Shown: piece by piece, positions 61,091-64,000 of the stretch
How the letters are laid out: the number at the start of each line of letters is the position of its first letter
Numbering within the stretch: the stretch's first letter is position 1
Source: Prorocentrum cordatum
Taxonomy: Eukaryota; Sar; Dinophyceae; Prorocentrales; Prorocentraceae
Direction of reading: 5' to 3'
Length of the DNA: 64,000 bases
Assembly: GCA_963575745.1 (NCBI GenBank)
Contig: CAUYUJ010015741.1
Coordinates: forward strand, 231,001-295,000
Notes under the pieces: model-generated
The model's database searches: none
Seen by the model: only the letters and a program-made list of their open reading frames with translations
Told to the model about the DNA's origin: nothing
Program-made: the position numbers and the translations under genes

Positions 61091-63195
61091 GTACTGTTCG
61101 TTTTGAGCGCCCCTCAAAACAAACACCTGGAAGCTCTTTCTGGTTCCGTCCTGGCGCCCTCGAGGCCCTTCCCCAGACGGCCTTGACACCGCGAGGAGCT
61201 TCCCAAAGGAACCCAAGAAGATCTCAGGAGCTTCGCGAAGAGAGCCCCGAGAGACGCCTAGGAAGACCCCGCGAGAGGCCGCGCTCTGTTCGTTTTGAGC
61301 GCCCCTAAACACGAATACCACGAAGCTCTTTTTGGTTCCGTCCTGGCGCCCTCGGAGGCCCCTTCCGAGACGGCCTTGAAGCCGCGAGGAGCCCCCCAAA
61401 GGAGCCCAAGAAGATCTCAGGAACTTCGAAGAGAGCCCCGACAGAGGCCTAGGAAGGCCCCGCGAGAGGCCGCGCTCTGTTCGTTTTGAGTTCCCCTCAA
61501 AACGAACACGACGAAGCTCTTTTCGGTTCCGTCCTGGCTCCCCGGAGGGCCCTACCGAGACGGCCTTGAAGCCGCGAGGAGCTTCCCAAAGGAGCCCAAG
61601 AAGATCTCAGACGCTTCGAAGACAGACCCGAGAGACGCCTGGGAAGGTCCCACCAGGGGCTGGGCACTGTTCGTTTTGAACGCCCCTCAAAACGAACACC
61701 TGGAAGCTCTTTCTGGTTCCGTCCTGGCGCCCTCGAGGCCCCTCCCGAGACGGCCTTGACACCGCGAGGAGCTTCCCAAAGGAGCCCAAGAAGATCTCAG
61801 GAACTTCGCGAAGAGAGCCCCGAGAGAGGCATATGAAGACCCCGCGAGAGGCCGCGCTCTGTTCGTTTTGAGCGCCCCTCAAAACGAACACCACGAAGCT
61901 CTTTTTGGTTCCGTCCTGGCGCCCTCGAGGCCCCTACCGAGACGGCCTTGAAGCCGCGAGGACCTTCCCACAGGAGCCCAAGAAGATCGCAGACGCTTCG
62001 AAGAGAGCCCGAGAGAGGCCAGGGAAGGCCCCACCAGGGGCTGGGCACTGTTTTTTTGAGCGCCCCTCAAAACGAACACCTCGAAGCTCTTCTTGGTCCT
62101 GTCCTGGCGCCCTCGAGGCCCCTCCCGAGAGGGCCTTGGAGCCGCGACGACCCCCCCAAACGAGCCGAAGAAGATCTCAGACGCTTCGAAGAGAGCCCCG
62201 AGAGAGGCCCGGGACAACCCCACCAGGGGCTGGGCACTGTTCGTTTTGAGCGCCCCTCAAAACGAACACCTCGAAGCTCATTTTGGTTCCGTCCTGGCGC
62301 CCTCGCGGCCCCTACCGAGACGGCCTTGCCGCGAGGAGCTTCCCAAAGGAACTCAAAAAGATTTCAGGAGCCTCGAAGAGAGCCCCCCCCAGAGGCGTAG
62401 GAAGGCCCCGCGAGAGGCCGCGCTCTGTTCGTTTTGAGCGCCCCTCAAAACGAACACCATGAAGCTCTTCTTGGTTCCGTCCTGGCTCCCCGGAGGCCCC
62501 TACCAAGAGGGCCTTGAAGCCGCGAGGAGCCACCCAGAGGGGCCCAAGAAAATTTCGGGAGCTTCGAAGAGAGCTCCGAGAGAGGCCTAGGAAGACCCCG
62601 CGAGAGGCTACGCACTGTTCGTTTTGAGCGCCCCTCAAAACGAACACCTCGAAGCTCATTTTGGTTCCGTCCTGGCGCCCTCGAGGCCCCTACCAAGACG
62701 GCCTTGAAGCTGGGGGGGGCTTTCCAAAGGAGCCCAAGAAGATCTCAGACGCTTCGAAGGGAGCCCGGGAGAGGCCTGGGAAGGCCCCACCACGGGCTGG
62801 GCATTGTTCGTTTTGAGCGCCGCGGAGGGGGCCCCTCAAAACGAACACCTGGAAGCTGTTTCTGGTTCCGTCCTGGCGCCCTCGCGGCCCCTCACGAGAC
62901 GGCCTTGAAACCGCGAGGAGCCCCCGAAAGGAACCCAAACATATCCCAGGAACTTCGAAGAGAGCCCCGAGAGAGGCCTAGGAAGACCCCGCGAGAGGCC
63001 GCGCTCTGTTCGTTTTGAGCGCCCCTCGAAACGAACACCACGAAGCTTTTTGGGGTTCCGTCCTGGCGCCCTCCAGGCCCGTATCGAGACGGCCTTGAAG
63101 CCGCGAGGAGCTTCCCAGAGGAACCCAAGAATATCTCAGGAACTTCGAAGAGAGCCCCGAGAGAGGCCGAGGAAGACCCCGCGAGACTGGGCCCT
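61091..63195 (+). repeat. About 190-bp tandem array, 11 units, each with a 12-bp hairpin
   Basis: The hairpin GTTCGTTTTGAG-CGCCC-CTCAAAACGAAC starts at 61096, 61288, 61479, 61669, 61861, 62050, 62239, 62427, 62617, 62806 and 63008. Spacing is 188-192 bp except the last (202 bp). Between hairpins each unit has AAGCTCTTTTTGGTTCCGTC, CCTGGCGCCCTCGAGGCCCC, ACGGCCTTGAAGCCGCGAGG and AAGAAGATCTCAG blocks. The period is not a multiple of three and frames are short, so it is non-coding. Confidence 0.93.
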
Positions 63196-63369
63196 GCCGA
63201 CGCCTTCGACGCAGCCGCATTTTTTTGACGCCTTGCCGAAGGGTGTTGTCGCGCTGCGTTCCAGCGCTGCATAGGGACAGGCGGGAGAACCCGAAGGAGA
63301 GGAGAAAGAAGAGGAAGATGAGGGACAGGATGAGAGGGGCGAGGATGATCAGGAGGGCAGTGAGAAGGA

Positions 63370-63545
63370 TGAGGGAGTCAGGAGGAGGAGGAGGAGGAGG
63401 AGGAGGAGGAGGAGGAGGAGGAGGAGGAGGAGGAGGAGGAGGACGAGGAGCAGGAGGAGGAGGAATAGGAGGAGGAGGAGGAGGAGGAGGAGGAGGAGGA
63501 GGAGACGGAAACGGAGGAGGAGGAGGAGGAACAGGAGCAACAGAA
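63370..63545 (+). repeat. (GGA)n microsatellite
   Basis: GGAGGA triplets with CGA, ACA and ATA interruptions; purine-only + strand. Confidence 0.95.
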
Positions 63546-63619
63546 GGATAATGAGGTGGATGGGAAGACATTCATGTTCTTCTCCCCCAGCTGCTCCATC
63601 GCGCCTCCGTTCCCAATGC

Positions 63620-63720
63620 GTTTTGCACATGGCCCGATCGAGCCCGATCAGGCGGCGCTCAAGGTGCTCGGCGACATGTGGAAGGCGAACCTGACGCCAT
63701 CCATCATGATCGCCTGACGG
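63620..63720 (+). pseudogene. Diverged PPR motif
   Basis: GPIEPDQAALKVLGDMWKAN, then LTPSIMIA and a stop (TGA at about 63717). ALKVLGDMWKANLTP aligns with ALALLSEMREAKLEP, so this is an older, independently diverged PPR motif. Confidence 0.5.
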
Positions 63721-63741
63721 CAGCGCCTCATCACTTCGCAG

Positions 63742-63756
63742 GTGGACGTAGGCCAC
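63742..63756 (+). other. Hairpin leader, one mismatch
   Basis: GTGGAC-GTA-GGCCAC, stem with one A-G mismatch, then GGGTACACCCTAG and a decayed PPR motif (CTATACTACAATGCAGGG, 63773-63790). Confidence 0.5.
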
Positions 63757-63790
63757 GGGTACACCCTAGTCTATACTACAATGCAGGGCC

Positions 63791-64000
63791 CCGCGCGTGC
63801 GAGAACGGCGATTCTGGTCAAATGGCGTAGCAGGCCCAAGACACGCCAAGAGGGCCCCCGGAGGCCCCCAAGACGGCCCCAGAGGGCCCCGGGACCCCAA
63901 GCCGGCCCCAGAAGGCTCCGGGACGCCCCAAGATGGGCCCGAGACGCCGAAGAATGGGCCAAGACGGCCCCAGAGGCGGCCAAAATGCCCCAAGTGGCTT
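63791..64000 (+). repeat. Phased repeat, cut by the window end
   Basis: CCCAAGACGG/CCCCAGAGG blocks continue to the last base. The layout (hairpin, decayed PPR, phased repeat) mimics the start of a macro-repeat, but the sequence is too diverged to assign. Confidence 0.65.

Noticed and set aside
61091-63195. Series of intrinsic terminators
   Set aside because: The hairpins have no U-run and the context is eukaryotic; an evenly spaced tandem repeat explains them.
63349-63756. ORF on - strand with poly-Leu
   Set aside because: Antisense of the GGA microsatellite and of the diverged PPR motif.

Overview
The window looks like nuclear DNA of a dinoflagellate. The main clues are many near-identical 35-residue PPR motifs (reading ISYNAGISACEKGEQWQRAL), long GC-rich degenerate repeats, large microsatellites, very low gene density, and a retroelement whose reverse transcriptase carries YVDN. 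A Prorocentrum-like species is my best guess from remembered PPR motifs, but the sequence does not prove it. I saw no bacterial operon, rRNA, tRNA or CRISPR array.

Layout. 1-7110: helically phased CCCAAGACGG-type repeats with a TCC microsatellite, a 73-bp tandem repeat, a GTC-bearing tandem repeat and a three-motif PPR array. 7250-14664: one partial and two full tandem copies of a 3,093-bp macro-repeat, ending in a PPR motif. 14665-17632: mixed non-coding DNA with one PPR motif. 17633-24898: a decayed tyrosine-recombinase retrotransposon (RT, RNase H, recombinase, C5-methyltransferase-like domain) bounded by split direct repeats A1...B1A2...B2. 25000-27640: non-coding DNA with a small fold-back element. 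27640-30840: a third macro-repeat copy. 30841-33740: PPR motifs and phased repeats. 33760-36085: a 118-bp satellite. 36300-43275: a small ORF, and the one convincing intact host gene (39542-43275, two exons with a split zinc-ribbon-like motif). 43290-49135: microsatellites, the phased repeat in inverted orientation, and one exon-like ORF. 49139-60311: two more full and two partial macro-repeats with PPR motifs. 61090-63195: a 190-bp tandem array, each unit carrying a 12-bp hairpin. 63370-64000: a GGA microsatellite and PPR relics.

How the parts relate. Most PPR motifs are solitary and directly follow a short hairpin leader (stem-GGA-stem, then CACGGGTCAGCCCTAG). The leader's stem sequence changes in a compensatory way between copies. 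The macro-repeat ends in this leader, so repeat, leader and PPR motif look like modules that have been duplicated and shuffled together. The background repeat has an AAGA phase of 10 or 11 bp (mean about 10.6), which matches the DNA helical repeat rather than a codon period. Very long open frames occur on both strands inside these repeats and are not called as genes.
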